Below are positions 22,622 to 34,364 of a stretch of DNA of 64,000 bases, piece by piece. Below the pieces are notes generated by a model, which was not told the DNA's origin, did no database searches, and worked only from the letters and a program-made list of their open reading frames with translations. The stretch covers positions 248,001 to 312,000 of the forward strand of contig NDFF03000370.1 in the NCBI GenBank assembly GCA_002150815.3, read 5' to 3'. Source of the stretch: Grammothele lineata (taxonomy: Eukaryota; Basidiomycota; Agaricomycetes; Polyporales; Polyporaceae). The translations under genes and the position numbers were made by a program. Each line of letters opens with the position of its first letter. The stretch's first letter is position 1.

Positions 22622-24313
22622 CTACTGAGTGGAGAACGTCGTCAGGCCCTGGAGGTTCTTGGCGTCTGTAGAGAAGTAATATCGCGTGAGTGCTGTGCAC
22701 GGAGAGCTGGGGGAGATATATGCGCACTGATGTTGATGTTGCCAGCCTTGGCGGGGCCGCTGATATCAAGCGGGGTAAGGTTCTGGCCCTGGCCGGCCTT
22801 CTGGATGCTGACAACCTGGACCTCAGTCTTGTTCGGCGCGAGCACGTAAAGGAAGCTAGTAGATTATCAGCACACTGTGCGAACTCAAATAGGCGTAAAA
22901 ACCCTCACTCATTGCCGTTGATGCTTGCGACGTCATTGTCCATCGTCGCGGAGTTAGACGACTGCTTGTATTGCTGCACAGACAGCGCCATCAGTATCCA
23001 CCCGGCGCCCAACGAACTTGTGGAGAAAAGTATACCTTGACGATCGTGGCGTTCAGGTTGTTGTCGATGCTAACCTCAGTGATGATCGAGGTGACGATAT
23101 CGGTGATGAAGAACGTGTTCGTCTTCTGGCTGAAGCTCGACCAGCCCGACTCGACCTGACCGTCGATTTTAACCGCGGAGGACCTGTTCCCGTTGAGGTC
23201 GATGATGTCGAAGCCGATGCTTGGGTCGGGAATGATGAGTGCGTTCTGACCGGGAATGAACGTCATCGAGAACGGCTGCGAGTTCGAAGGAGGTGTGATC
23301 GTCTTGAACTTGTCTGAGAGCGAGCCGTCGTCCTGGACGTCGAAGACAGCGATGAAGCCGTTTACATTGTTGCCGTCGCCCTTCACGGACGCGATCACCT
23401 GCTTGTCGTCCTCGCTAAAGATGACCTGACTGGCGGAGCCGCCGAGACCGGTCGCGGGCGTGGTCTGGTTGAGGTTCAGGGTACGGAGCGAGTTGGGGAT
23501 CGCTTTGAGGCCGTTCTTCTTGTCAACCGTGAAGCAGCTGGGGATGTGTCGGTGGGATGAGTTCAATCAGGCTGCGGAAAATCCGTGAAACACATACGCG
23601 ATGCCATCGACAGCGCCACCGTTCAGCGCACAAAGGCGGCTGCCATCACTGTTGAACGCGACCGACATCGGGAACTCGCCCTCAGAGGAGACCGGGTTAC
23701 CGATTTGCTGCAGGTTGGTTGGGTCCTTCGAGTCGATCGAAAAGAGGGAGATCGTGTTCGAACCAGCCTGCACGAGCGGGTATCAGTCACGACTGCTCAA
23801 ACAGTACACAGGTCCTACTTACGTTGACAGCTGCTAGGACTTGGCCCTTCGACGACGCCTTGATCGCGCTCTGCAATGATATTTAGATGCTGCACTTTCT
23901 GTTCAAACGCACGACTCACTCACCTGCGAGAACAGCGGATCAGGGTCGTTGAGGTTCTTAAGACCGTGGTCGCCACTGCCGCCAGTCGTGATGGCCGTAG
24001 CCAAGTTCTACGAACGACTGTAAGCTAAAATCTAAAGCACCGCCACAAACAACACATACCAAGGTGCCATCCGAGTTGATGTCCGCCGCCAAAATTATGT
24101 TCTCGTCGCCTTCGTTTGTAAGGACTACGAAGCATCGGTGTCTTGCGCCAGTGCATAGAATCAGAGAGAGGACTCACAAAACACTGCACCGGAATTGTCG
24201 AGCTGCGTCGTGGTCAAGCTCTGGATCTGGGCCTTCCTACGCTGTAGGGGCGCGGCAAAAACGAACGTCGAGCCCGCGAGGAGGGAAGCAAGGAAAGCCG
24301 TGGAGAAGCGCAT
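22622..24313 (-). CDS. secreted lactonase-like beta-propeller protein, copy 2
   Basis: Nine exons (24313-24178, 24124-24060, 24007-23924, 23870-23823, 23767-23598, 23537-23036, 22973-22909, 22855-22728, 22665-22622) give 413 aa, the same length as copy 1. The signal peptide MRFSTAFLASLLAGSTFVFA is followed by APLQRRKAQ. Blade motifs repeat those of copy 1 (SVAFNSDGSRLCALNGG, QVIFSEDDKQVIASVKG, FLYVLAPNKTEVQVVSIQKA). Every exon length equals that of copy 1, except that copy 1's 567-base exon 6 is here divided into 502 + 65 by an extra 62-base intron (23035-22974). The paralogues have diverged clearly in protein sequence, so the duplication is not recent. The role is presumed extracellular; the substrate is unknown. 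Confidence 0.85.
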
Positions 24314-24467
24314 GCCTGCAAGCCGTATGGTCGAAAAGGGAAGACTAAGGAAGCTGGACGTCCAAGTTCGAACAGGTCGGCGAGCACAGCTGCCAAGGAA
24401 GAAGAAACCGAAGACCCAGGAACGAAAGGGAAAGGTCGAAGTGGGCGAACTCAAACGTCTCCGGCGG

Positions 24468-24474
24468 TTTTTAT
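24468..24474 (-). promoter_or_regulatory. TATA-like box of beta-propeller copy 2
   Basis: Minus-strand ATAAAAA about 155 bases upstream of the ATG at 24313, the same spacing as the TATA box of copy 1. Confidence 0.45.
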
Positions 24475-26301
24475 GGCTCCGGGGGAAAGCCCGGAAGCCC
24501 GAGGTCTTGCGGCTGAGCGCGGCTCTCGAAGACCGCCATCAAAGAAAAACATGCCCAACCGCTCGGCAACCAGGGTCCGTACGAGCAACTCCCGAGAATG
24601 TGGGCCATCGGAAGGAGGATAGTGAACGGGCCCACTCTGTCGGTGCCTCTTCCAGGGGCCGGATTCCCGTGGGGTGCGGGCTAGTGAATGTGATCACTAT
24701 GTGATCTGAGAAGGCCGCGATGAGCAACGGATAGGCTACTCACCTGACGTTGACTTTACGACAGTCGTCTCCTAGTTTTCTGCTGAACACCAGGATGGCC
24801 TCGTACATGGAACACAGAGCCGAGAGGCACGCGTCGGGATCGACACGCTGATCAGCCGGTCTGGCTGGCGGATTTGGCGGAGCATGCTGCATGCTGAGCC
24901 TGATGTGGTCCACATGCCCAGTAGGGAAGCCGGAGAGAGCGGCGTCTATACGCAGGCCTGCGGCCACTGCTGAAGCGCTGACTACCGGTCGCTGTAGAAG
25001 AGCACGTATGTAAAGCGGCTTCGGGGAACTCGGATGGCCGCCGCCACGGCACTGTCGGGACGACACAGAAGATCGGGGATACTCGTACTGACGTTTGGTT
25101 TAGCATGCTTCCCATTACGACCAAAAGGCATACGAACCTCAGAGTGTATGCGGCTGCCCATACAACATGTAGCTCAGAGCCGTTTGGCAAACTTGCATTG
25201 CAGGACGGCAAAAGAGCCGTGAAAACATTTCATGGCGGAGTCTATCGGCTACTGTCCTAGACACAGACGTCGAGTGTGCTGCTCTGTGAAGACGATATCA
25301 GCGGGGGGCTAGGCCCGTGCTGTCAGCGGGTAAGGCGGAACGTACGAGCATCCCATCGTCGTCGTCGACGGTGGCCGACGTTGGCAACGGCGAGCAGATC
25401 GAGGCGCTTCCCGCCGAGGACGCCCTCCACCCGGCCAATCGTGGCCCTGCCGGCCGCGCCGAGGAAACTCCCTTCCAAACCCGGAACCGTGGCTCTGGAC
25501 CTCGGCGCGGGTTGTATACCATTCTGGGAACTCAACGCCTCATGCCGAGCCATGCCGAGCCGACTGTCATGCAAACAGACCGCAAGCCACGTCCTTTGCT
25601 TCTGATACTTCCTTCGATGCCCGATCACCACGCTTGCATCGGCCCATCGCTAGTTTATTGGGCTAGCGTCGTGTTGAACATGGCATCGCCGGGCTCCCCG
25701 AGGCTCCCCGTGCCACTGCTCAACACGTCCGGACTCCGGGGACCGGCAGCCTCTCGAAGTCTATGTTTCTTCCCCGAGTGTTGAGACGCGCCTATACAGA
25801 CTAACCAGACAAGCTCGCTCTCTCCATTGACCTGTCTATTTCTTGGATGTTCTAATGCATTGATGAGTATACAATCGAAGGAACCATCCAGTAGACCTGC
25901 TACATTGAGCAGAAGATCACGCCGATTTATTACAACCGCTTGCTGGGCACGTCTGAAAGGCTCGATCTCTACGGGCGGAATGACACCGTCTTGGCAGGCG
26001 GTATTCGCCAGTAGTTAGCAACAGCGGCCGAGATGGCCACAGCTGCTCTTGCCCAGGGACCAGGACATACCGCTCATGCCGCCGGTTGACTCGGTGGTAC
26101 CGGCATAACAGGAGATTGACCGGTACAGAATACTTCATGAAGTTCAACGCTCTGCCCACGCTACAACCGGAGAAGATGTCTGTGCTCTCACTGTCTTCAA
26201 TCACCCGTGAGGTAAGGGCTACCATTGACTCGTTTCGCTTGAGATGTCATCACAAGATGAGCACCCGTATCGATTTTGGGATGAAAAACAAAACCATATC
26301 C
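24475..26301. other. intergenic region, no gene recognised
   Basis: About 1.8 kb upstream of propeller copy 2, up to the tRNA. ORFs here lack ATG starts or motifs. A duplicated 10-mer pair (GAGCCATGCC / GAGCCATGCC near 25541-25560) and (GGCTCCCCGA GGCTCCCCG near 25691-25710) are trivial short repeats. Confidence 0.45.
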
Positions 26302-26382
26302 GACGCCAGCAGGATTCGAACCTGCGCCTCCAAAGGAGAACAGATTTCTAATCTGTCGCCGTAACCACTTGGCTATAGCGCC
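26302..26382 (-). tRNA. tRNA-Ser (anticodon AGA)
   Basis: On the minus strand an 81-base class II tRNA folds fully. The acceptor stem GGCGCTA pairs with TGGCGTC (two G-U pairs). There is a D-arm with box A (TAGCCAAGTGG), an anticodon stem ACAGA/TCTGT with loop TTAGAAA, and a long variable arm (TCTCCTTTGGAGGC). The T-arm has GGTTCGAATCC (box B). The anticodon AGA and the long variable arm agree on serine (UCU codons). No intron. A T-run follows 3' (minus-strand TTTTGTTTTT at 26283-26295), suitable as an RNA polymerase III terminator. Confidence 0.95.
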
Positions 26383-27249
26383 TTAAACATTGTCTTTTTC
26401 AGAGGGCACCACATCGAGGAGTGCTGTTCGAGGTCTGAAGACCGCCACGGCCAGTCCTTGGAACCCTCTACAGGGCCGAAGGTCGGAGTCTTCTCGCTGA
26501 ATCTCTCAGACGGCTCGGTTGACGGGCGTATTTAGACCTGGCAAGCTGATAGATGTTCATGACGCAGCGACGCAATACAACAACATGAAAGTTATTTCAG
26601 TAAACAATAGTGAGTCGGCCGCCCCCAAGGCTACATAGCAGCGGCGGACTTAGTAACACAGGGACATGCGAAGTGCAAACGTTCGAATGAATTGGTATCA
26701 AGGTCGGACTACGACACAATAACAGGTGCCTATGGATACAACAGTGCTGTCTATACAAGTGTGCATGCGAGGACGCGATGATGCGGGGGGGGGATAACAT
26801 ATGATGACGTGCGGAGAGAATGCAAGAAGCAGCAGCCTCGGACGTGCGAGATAATAAGCAGTCGGCGGGGATTACGGCACGAGACGCCCGGGGGTAGCTG
26901 GGCCTGCACCCGCACCCGGGATGCGTAATGGAGGAACCGAGGAGACATGATGCAGGGGAGGGAGGAATGGGAGCCCGAGACAAATGCATGGGGACCGGAA
27001 CCTGGTAACCGTGACGGGGCGCTGGGATCTCCTCGTCTTCGTCTTCTCCATCTGCGACGCGTCGCGACCCTGGTGGCGAGACGTACGTCGCGGGACGCCG
27101 CACCCGTCTTCGAGTCTGCGCCGCGCGCGATGCAGGGAGCGCAGTCGACGGGACGCCATCGTCGCGGACGACGGCGGCCGCCGAGGGGTGCGCGCAGGAG
27201 AAGCGGGGAAGGGGGAGCGAAGGGGTCGGTTGACCGAGCCTCCTCCACT
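26383..27249. other. intergenic region 3' of the polyQ ORF
   Basis: No recognised gene. The stretch next to 27250 is probably 3' untranslated sequence of the small minus-strand gene. Overlapping Arg-rich ORFs on both strands at 26597-27266 look like GC-driven shadows. Confidence 0.4.
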
Positions 27250-27513
27250 CTAGAACGGCACGCCATTCTTCCTCAACGATGCCTGCTGCTGTTGCTGCTG
27301 CTGCTGGCCCTGCTGAGCCTGCTGCGCGCGCGCGATCGCCTGGCCCTGCGCGGCGTTATGCGCGGATCCCGAGCCGAGCGCTGCGTACGCGGCGTGCGCC
27401 GCGCGGGGGTCCTGCTGGAACGCCGCGAACGCGTGCGGGGCCGCGGGCGCGATGGGGAAGAAGCCCGAAAGCGGGGAGGATGGCGTCGTGGGGGAGGTGG
27501 TGTAGAAAGACAT
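27250..27513 (-). CDS. small polyglutamine protein, function unknown
   Basis: Single-exon ORF of 87 aa with a true ATG. The N-terminus is MSFYTTSPTTPSSPLSGFFP, the middle is Ala/His-rich, and a Q-rich run (QQAQQGQQQQQQQQ) precedes the end ASLRKNGVPF. I recognise no domain. Support for a real gene comes from codon quality, a TATA-like TATAAC at 27654-27659 about 140 bases upstream, and clean flanks. It could also be a chance GC-rich ORF. Confidence 0.45.
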   Translation of the reverse strand: MSFYTTSPTTPSSPLSGFFPIAPAAPHAFAAFQQDPRAAHAAYAALGSGSAHNAAQGQAIARAQQAQQGQQQQQQQQASLRKNGVPF

Positions 27514-27659
27514 GAGACCGCTCAGGCTGACGCGCTTGGAAGACAGGGTGGGCGAGCGGTGGGGCGCGAGGCGCGAGGGGTGGAAGCGGTTGTGGTGGAC
27601 TTGGGCGTAGGCGCGAGAGACGTGCGCGCGGTGTCGTGATGGGGAGGCGGAGCGTTATA

Positions 27660-28735
27660 TGAGTGCTCGTACGCGTCCTAGGATGTGGCCAGTAGCCTCG
27701 TGAATGAGGGCTGGCTGGTGGTGGTGTGGGGCACTGTGGGTGGCCGCAGGCTGTTGGCAAGCAAAGCTTGTGGGGGACGAGTTGCTCCCCGACGACACTC
27801 TTTTATGCGAGGCAGGCTCGTCTCGCAGAATGTGAGAAACACAAGGGTTGCCTTTCGCGTCGGCGCTATCGCGAGCGCGCCAGAGAGCGGCGAGGGCCGA
27901 GTACAAGCTCGCAGCCAAAAACGGACGCGGGCACATGACGCGCGGTGCGGCTACTTTCCTGTTACGGATGAAGGCAGCGGGCGGAAATGGGATCGTGGGC
28001 CGCGGCACGGGCGCGGGGGCGCACATCAGACCTTCTCGCACGAACACGATGCAGATCGAGTCGTCGGCGAGTCAGGGGAGGCCAGAAGAACGAGAGACTT
28101 TCCCCGAAGAGGTTCAACGGCAGGCTGAGACACAACGTAAGTGTTCGAGTACGCGAACTTCGAAGATGGAGCAGGACGGCACTCACCTACATATGGACCG
28201 ACAGACCGAGTCAAAACCAGGCGCACGACTCACCTTTCAGCAAACCTTGTTCCGCACGAACTAGATTGCCGGATATCCCGGAGATGTTTCCATGCCCTTG
28301 TATTCGGGACCCGTAGAAGGTACGGCGTCCTCCACAATCGATACATCGTACGGGTCGACTGCTGCAGGCAACGCTAGCTAAGTAGGCGAGAAGGTATCAC
28401 GATTAGCATCCGACAGGTAGGGATATGTGTGTATCTAAACAAGGATATGCGGAGAGCAGCGAACGACGTGGAGGATGATGAGATCAAAAACCATGAATCC
28501 GGATGGGGGAAGGGGAGAAATCGAACTATGTGCACTAACCAAACGGCCCTATCGCACGGCATGCGATATGTGAGTACAGCCCTACACGATGAGGAATAAG
28601 GAATGCGGAGGATGAGGTTAAGGATGAGGAACGACGATGCAGAAACCAATGCGAGGAACTCGAGAGCAATGCTTGTGCGACGTGCAGAGGGAAAGCGGGT
28701 GTCCATCGAGCAACGAAACCATGCGAATGCGGGGG
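27660..28735. other. intergenic region, nothing recognised
   Basis: About 1.1 kb between the small polyQ ORF promoter and the 3' end of the TBC gene. Frames overlap on both strands with no domain motif. The part next to 28736 is probably the 3' untranslated region of the TBC gene. Confidence 0.4.
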
Positions 28736-31175
28736 CTATAGGAGAGCCGAGTGTTGCTCCCCAGAAGCGACGAGCTTGGCCCAGTCTTGTCGCCACTGCA
28801 CCATGTCTGAACGGATCTTGGAGTCCCCAAGGACCTTCTCGATCCACAGCATCAGGGCGTCTTCGTCTTCAGGAACGAAGAACGAAGAGAGCAGAGACAA
28901 TACAGTCTCGAAATTCGCAGAGGTAGACGTTATGTGATCTGATGTAGGTGTCAGAATGATGGCATCCACAGGCATACTCAAACAGCTCACCTCGATATAC
29001 CCATACGATCGCTAGCGCAACGACGACAAACGTATCGTGGCCCTCCAGGAGGAACGCATCCCATAACCGAAGCTGCATCTGGAACGGCACCGAGTTCGCG
29101 AAGAGCGTGATGTACCATTTGGTCGCATACGACGTCGTGGACACCATGTGCTTTTTGAACGCCGCGTACACCGTGGGCATCATCCGCTCCGTTAGCCGCT
29201 CCTGCACGTAGATCGCCTCGAGCAGCCCCGGGAACCCGGGACTGAAGATGGCGTGCATGTTGTACGCATCATGGATCCGCACCAGCGACGCGTACGCCCG
29301 CTCAGGCTCGAAGTAGCACAGCAGCGTCGCCGCAAGCGGGCCCATGCCCTGGCAGTACCCACACTCCTCGCACCGTAACGACAGCGAGTGCAGGACGTGG
29401 AACAGCGACCGTTGCCTGTCGTTTCCCAGTCAGCCTCGATAAACCGCACGCACACCAGTGGACGCACCCTTGCCCATATCGCGTCCGGAACAAGACATGC
29501 CCGCTGATCGTGCGCGGCACGTCCAAGTCGATCTGCACGTCGTACGTCGACGGCTTGTCCAGCGCTTCTTCGTAGTCCCGCATGAGCTGCCGCAGGTCCG
29601 CCTTGCCCTTGCGCGCGAAGCGGCACATCAGCACCTCCCACGCCGCGCTCCGCCAGCAGTCGGGAATGCCCTTGTACACCCGCTCGCGCAGCTTGCGTTC
29701 CTTGGAGGGCTTGACGCCCCAGAAGTCGACGTTCCCGCCCTCATCGCGCGACGCGGCCACGATCATCCGACCCCACTTGGCCGTGCGCCCGTTTTCCTTG
29801 GCCGGTGGGCGCGTCTCGGGAAGTCGTTGCAAGAGCGGGGGGCTGGCGGGTCCTGATGGGCCGGCGGCGGTGCCGGGCGCGAGCGGCCGGCGCAGAGGTG
29901 CCGCGGGCAGCGAGATGAGGCGGTCGTGCGACGGCGTCGTGAAGAACCCATACCTAACCACTTCATAAGGGACCTGCTCTCCTCCAAGATGTACGCGGTC
30001 ACGCACCTGTCGAGGCTCTGCAACAGCTGCACCTCCTGCGGTGTGAGGTCGCGCGTCTTCTCGTGCCCGTCTCCGAGCGCCTGCTGTGCGCGAATCTCGC
30101 TCGCGCGGCTCCCGCCCACCCGCGCCCGTGTCCGCTCTACCCCCTCCTCGTACCCGTCGCCTTTGACACCGCACTGGTCGAGCTGCGCGTACGTACTCCG
30201 CACGTGGAACGCGTCGGCGTCTTCGCCCTCGGACCGCACGGCCACCGAGTGCTTGCTTTCCGGCGTGCTTACTGCGGACGTGGAACTCCTTGGGGATGAC
30301 GCGGGGGAGAGCAGGTCTGCCGCGGGCACGCCTAATGACGGGTCCGGCGAAGGCGAAGGGGATGGGTGGGAAGCTTCTACTGGGGTCGTTATCGGGGTGC
30401 CTGCGGCGGATGGTGGGATGACGAGGGGCGATAATGGAGGAATGGGAGAGAGCGGCGGGGTAATGGGCAAGGGCTTCGCATCCCGCGAGTCGAGCACGAG
30501 TGACGGACGGACAGGCTTACTCTCTGAGCTTGACGCGGACTGAAGAGAAACGGACGGCCTGTGCGAGGAGGGTGTCCTGCTGCGTGGACCGGACGGACGG
30601 CGGTGAGAATCCGAAACAACACTTCTACGAGCGTGCGATGCGCTGCCGTTCGCCGTGCTCTCCGCGGCCGAATGGCGGTAAACGGATGGAGGTCTGCTGT
30701 CGGCATACGCGAGCTGGACGGAGCCGGCGGAGACGACAGAGTGCCGTGGGCCGTCAGCGACGCTCAGGCGCTTGCTCATGCTGGCGCGGCGGAGGTCGTA
30801 GGCGGCGGTGGTGTCGTAGAACGCGCTGTCCTCGAGCGCCGCGGCGGGGTCGTGCTGGAGGAAGGAGCGGCGGTAGTCGGTGCCGGCGATGCGGACCCCG
30901 TCCTTGAGGTGCCGGCTGGCTGGGCGGGGCTGGGCAGCCTGGCTGACGGCGGAAGCGGCGGCGGCAGACCAGCTGCTTGCGTCTTCTTCATACATGGAAT
31001 AAATAGTTACAATGGTGGTGGTCTCTGAGGAGCTGCGTTCGCGGTCTGGGGGGCCCTCTGCAGAGTGTGTGAGGTCGGGGAGGGCGAGGGAGTGGCCGTC
31101 GGGAGAGCGGCCCAGATGGGGCGAAGGAGGCACGGGGGTACTGATGGGGGTCGGGGGGATGACGACGTAGGACAT
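28736..31175 (-). CDS. TBC-domain Rab GTPase-activating protein
   Basis: Exons 31175-30007, 29953-29468, 29415-28991 and 28938-28736 give 760 aa. The N-terminal half (about 1-400) is Ser/Pro-rich and disordered. The TBC domain follows: ERVYKGIPDCWRSAAWEVLM, then QIDLDVPRT (the IxxDxxR Arg-finger motif, here DVPRT), then CGYCQGMGPLAATLLCYF (the YxQ Gln-finger motif). Later helices are KWYITLFANSVPFQMQLRLWD and EGHDTFVVVALAIVWVYR. Both catalytic fingers are present, so it should accelerate GTP hydrolysis by a Rab in membrane traffic; which Rab is not predictable. The acceptor at 29954 gives the RYGFFTTPSHDRL block typical of fungal Gyp-like GAPs. The nearest in-frame alternative start upstream (31235) is GTG, so ATG 31175 is preferred. 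Confidence 0.9.
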
Positions 31176-32009
31176 CAAACGGACAGCGAGGGGAAGATAG
31201 AGAGGAGAAAGAAAGAGAAGGAGCGGCGGGGTCACTGGCAGGCAAGAGAGGCTTCATACGCCATAGGCGTCGCTTGCAGGACGCTATTCCAAGCTGCACC
31301 GTCCTTTCCGCCGTGGGCGAGCGCCTCTGAGCCTCTCCGCCAGCAGCCGCCAGCGTCATCAGACCTGCTCGTTTCAGCTCGTGGCTCCCAGCACCGGCTC
31401 CATACAAGCTGCCCGACCGACCCGCCCTTCCAGTACACCTGCCCCATCCGCCGCGACCTGCGCGGAAACAAGCCCGTTCGCCACAGCACGCGGTCGCCCG
31501 GCCTACTCCCGGTCACCGGGATAACATCCATTCAGTGAGGGTGGCCCGCAGAAGAGGCTATCTCGCACGGCAGATCGCACCGCAATTGCCGGCCGTAAAT
31601 ACTCCTCTTCTCCCGGCCGCGCTTCTCCGCCTGTGGCTTCTCTCGCTCTGTGGCGTCTCACGACAGTATACAGCATGACATGGGCAGCTTGGGGCAGCCA
31701 GCGCGACACACCGTGCAAGCCGTCCGTCTCTGTAAGTACTGTCTCTGTCTGGCTGAGGCCGCGGCCATATGCGCCCTGTGGCGTCCAATGGAGGGCCATG
31801 CATCATCCCGAACTATTCGCGCCCGTCCCTGGTCAGGGCCAGTACCCGCCGCCACGAGGCTCGTAAACCATCCTCCACCGCGGGAGCCTCAGACGGCCCG
31901 GCGGCTTCCTGCACCCACGGCGCGTTCACGCGCTCATAGACAAGATAATACATCGGGATAGCGATACGCCGCCCAAGTGATATCATCCAAAGACCTCTTA
32001 AGCATCTCG
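31176..32009. other. intergenic region between TBC and VPS62-like genes
   Basis: Upstream DNA of the TBC gene and 3' DNA of the VPS62-like gene. ORFs of 60-100 codons on both strands show no motifs. Confidence 0.4.
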
Positions 32010-33147
32010 TTACAGTGACGTCTCCACCGTGCAACTATCTTCGTGCTGGCAGACCGCCGTCCGGCCCAGGTTCTTCGCGATCGGTCCTGGAAAGTCGCAC
32101 AAGACGTAAGCCCCGCGCCCCTCTCGCCAGAGAAGAAGCTTATCTGACCTGTAGGTCCGCTCACGAAACGGCACTCGTCCACCACGTCCGGGATCTCGAT
32201 GCAGTACTGCCCGTGCTCGAGGACCGGGTACTCCTGGTCGCCCCACATGCCCGTGAACGACAGCCACCCGGCGCCCTCCGCGTCGATCTCCTGCGCGCCC
32301 AGCCCGGCAGCGCCCGCGACGGTGAACGTCTCCGTCGCGTTGTCGAACCAGAACGCGCGGTAGTTGAGCGTCGGGTCCCAGAGCGCGCCCGCGTCCGTCT
32401 GGTCGCAGAGCAGGTCCAGAGGCAGGTCGTGGCAGTGCTTGCCCGGGGTCGCGTAGTTGGCGTGCGTGCCGACGCCGATGTACGACGTCGGCCGCCCGTT
32501 CGTCTTTTCCGTCGCGTTGAACGTGAACGCGGACCCGCCCGAGTGCGCGGAGAGGTAGAACGCGCTCGGGGTGCCGTTCACGAAGCGCACCATGCTGTGC
32601 TCCCAGTCGCCGACGTGGTCCCCAAACTCGATCCCGAGCACCTGCACTCGCCATCAGCCCGGCGTCCGCGCGTCAGACGAATACGAAAAGCACGCACCTC
32701 GCCTCCGTGGTCGAACGAGTAAAAGTAGAAGAAGAACGCATCGAGGATCCCTCCCGGCTTGTTGACGAGCACGATCGTCGCGGGCGCGGTACTGAGCCCC
32801 GTCGCATCCGGCTTGCCCGCCGCGTTCGTGATCCAATCCGGCTGCGGCGACGCCGACACGTCGTCCTTGCTCGTCAGGAAGACGGTCCCCGCGAAGCCCG
32901 ACAGGGTCTCCAGCGTCGCGGACCCGGGCCCGACGCTCGTGAAGTTCACCTCGGGCACGACGTGCGTCAGGTGCGCGGAGACGTCCGAGGGCCACCAGCT
33001 CTCCTTCGAGTACAGGTGCGACACGGGCGCGTTCGCGAGCACGAAATCCGGCACGGGGTCCGCGCGCGTGGTGAGGCGGACCGGGGTTGCGGTCGCGAGG
33101 GGCGCGAGGAGGAGCGCAGCGAGGGGAGTGAGCGCGAGGCCGACCAT
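32010..33147 (-). CDS. VPS62: VPS62-like secreted or vacuolar protein
   Basis: Exons 33147-32698, 32641-32149 and 32086-32010 give 339 aa. A signal peptide (MVGLALTPLAALLLAPLATA) is followed by the VPS62 family body (PF06101 type): AFFFYFYSFDHGGE, GIEFGDHVGDWEHSMVRF, GVGTHANYATPGKH, and WGDQEYPVLE. The family was named from a yeast vacuolar protein sorting screen, and its biochemistry is unresolved. The last donor (ACAG|GTCAGA, 32148) was chosen over GTGAGC ten codons earlier because it preserves the FVSGPTGPIAKNLGRTAVC end. A TATATA box lies at 33233-33238, about 85 bases before the ATG. Confidence 0.85.
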
Positions 33148-33232
33148 GTTGGCGGGATGGGGCAGACGGGGCTCTTGCTGCGTGACGCTACCGAGGCGGA
33201 GGTCGGGAGGGAAAGCACGATAAAGCGTGCTC

Positions 33233-33238
33233 TATATA
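33233..33238 (-). promoter_or_regulatory. TATA box of the VPS62-like gene
   Basis: Minus-strand TATATA about 85 bases upstream of the ATG at 33147, at normal TATA spacing for a short leader. Confidence 0.5.
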
Positions 33239-34364
33239 CCGCGCGCAGCATGCGGGGCCATGGTATGGCGACCGGTCTGTCGCCGCGGGACGCGGTCGGG
33301 TCGCGTTCTCCACCGTGATGGCGGGGCCGCGGATGATGAGGGTGAGAGCCATGATACCCTCAACAGGATCGACAGGCCTCACATCAGACCTCGCGACCTC
33401 TATTTCCGGGCACGCGCCTGACGAACATGCGTTGTGAGTGCGCTATATTGGTGCTGACGTCCCATGAGAATCTCAAAGGCACGCGAAGTCTGAGCCAACG
33501 TTTGTGAGAGGGGGGTCATGGGTGAGCCAAGCATACAGCGTGTAAGGGACATTTGCGACGCACTTGTAGCCTTCTCGGCGGTCAGATACGTTAGCGACAC
33601 GAGGTGTTGCATGGCGAGGGTGCTTCGGGAACCAAGGATCATGTGGTAACGACCAAGAGGGGCACAGCATTATTGACACCAACTGGACCAAAATCGCGCC
33701 CGTGCATAGGGGTGATGTCTCGATGGTTGGATGAGACTTCCGAGGATTGGCACGTTTGAGATAATGAAAGCCAGCCTGAGGAAGTGAGCCGACACGATTG
33801 GGTTTGACGTGGGGTTGGCGCTATGCAGTTGGCCGGTGGACGTCTTTGATCAACCGGCCGCGGAAGGTATTGCTTGGTCGAAGTCGTTCGTGAAGGAGGA
33901 GATAGTTTGAGGGCAAGTTGAACTATCCAAATGGCGGACGCTCCATAATCAGTGGATGGAGGTTGAAGACAAACATACAGATTGGCGCCCGTCTGGTGGC
34001 GGCGCCCCCGATTTAGCATGCGTCTGTGGGTCCGGCTGATCATGACATGGACGGCCCCTTCTAGAGGAGCGGGCAGCCACGGCTCTTCTAGTCTCAGGCG
34101 TCGTTCAAAGTCGACCATCTGGACAACTTCATAACACGCTGTCTGACTCCTGAAGCCGGCGCGATCCTGATATTGACTAATGCGCAGAAGCCCAATGAGT
34201 ATCTTCTTAGTTGATAGGCCAAAGCTCATTCGATTGTCTGGACTTGACTCTCATTCTACTCCCATTATATCAAGCGCGGAGGCTACAGATCACATTCCCA
34301 TCACACGCAAGATTCATCCCAACCTCACAGGCATCAAGCCCGTACACGAACCAGCATCAACCAC
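33239..34364. other. intergenic region, no gene recognised
   Basis: About 1.1 kb. A minus-strand ORF of 196 codons (33639-34229) exists but lacks a domain or intron pattern and has poor codon quality. It is left unannotated. Confidence 0.45.

Noticed and set aside
24740..25211. Minus-strand ORFs near 25 kb
   Set aside because: They begin with non-ATG codons or lack motifs, and frames overlap without preference.
33639..34229. 196-codon minus-strand ORF
   Set aside because: No domain, no promoter sign, and mixed codon use unlike neighbouring genes.
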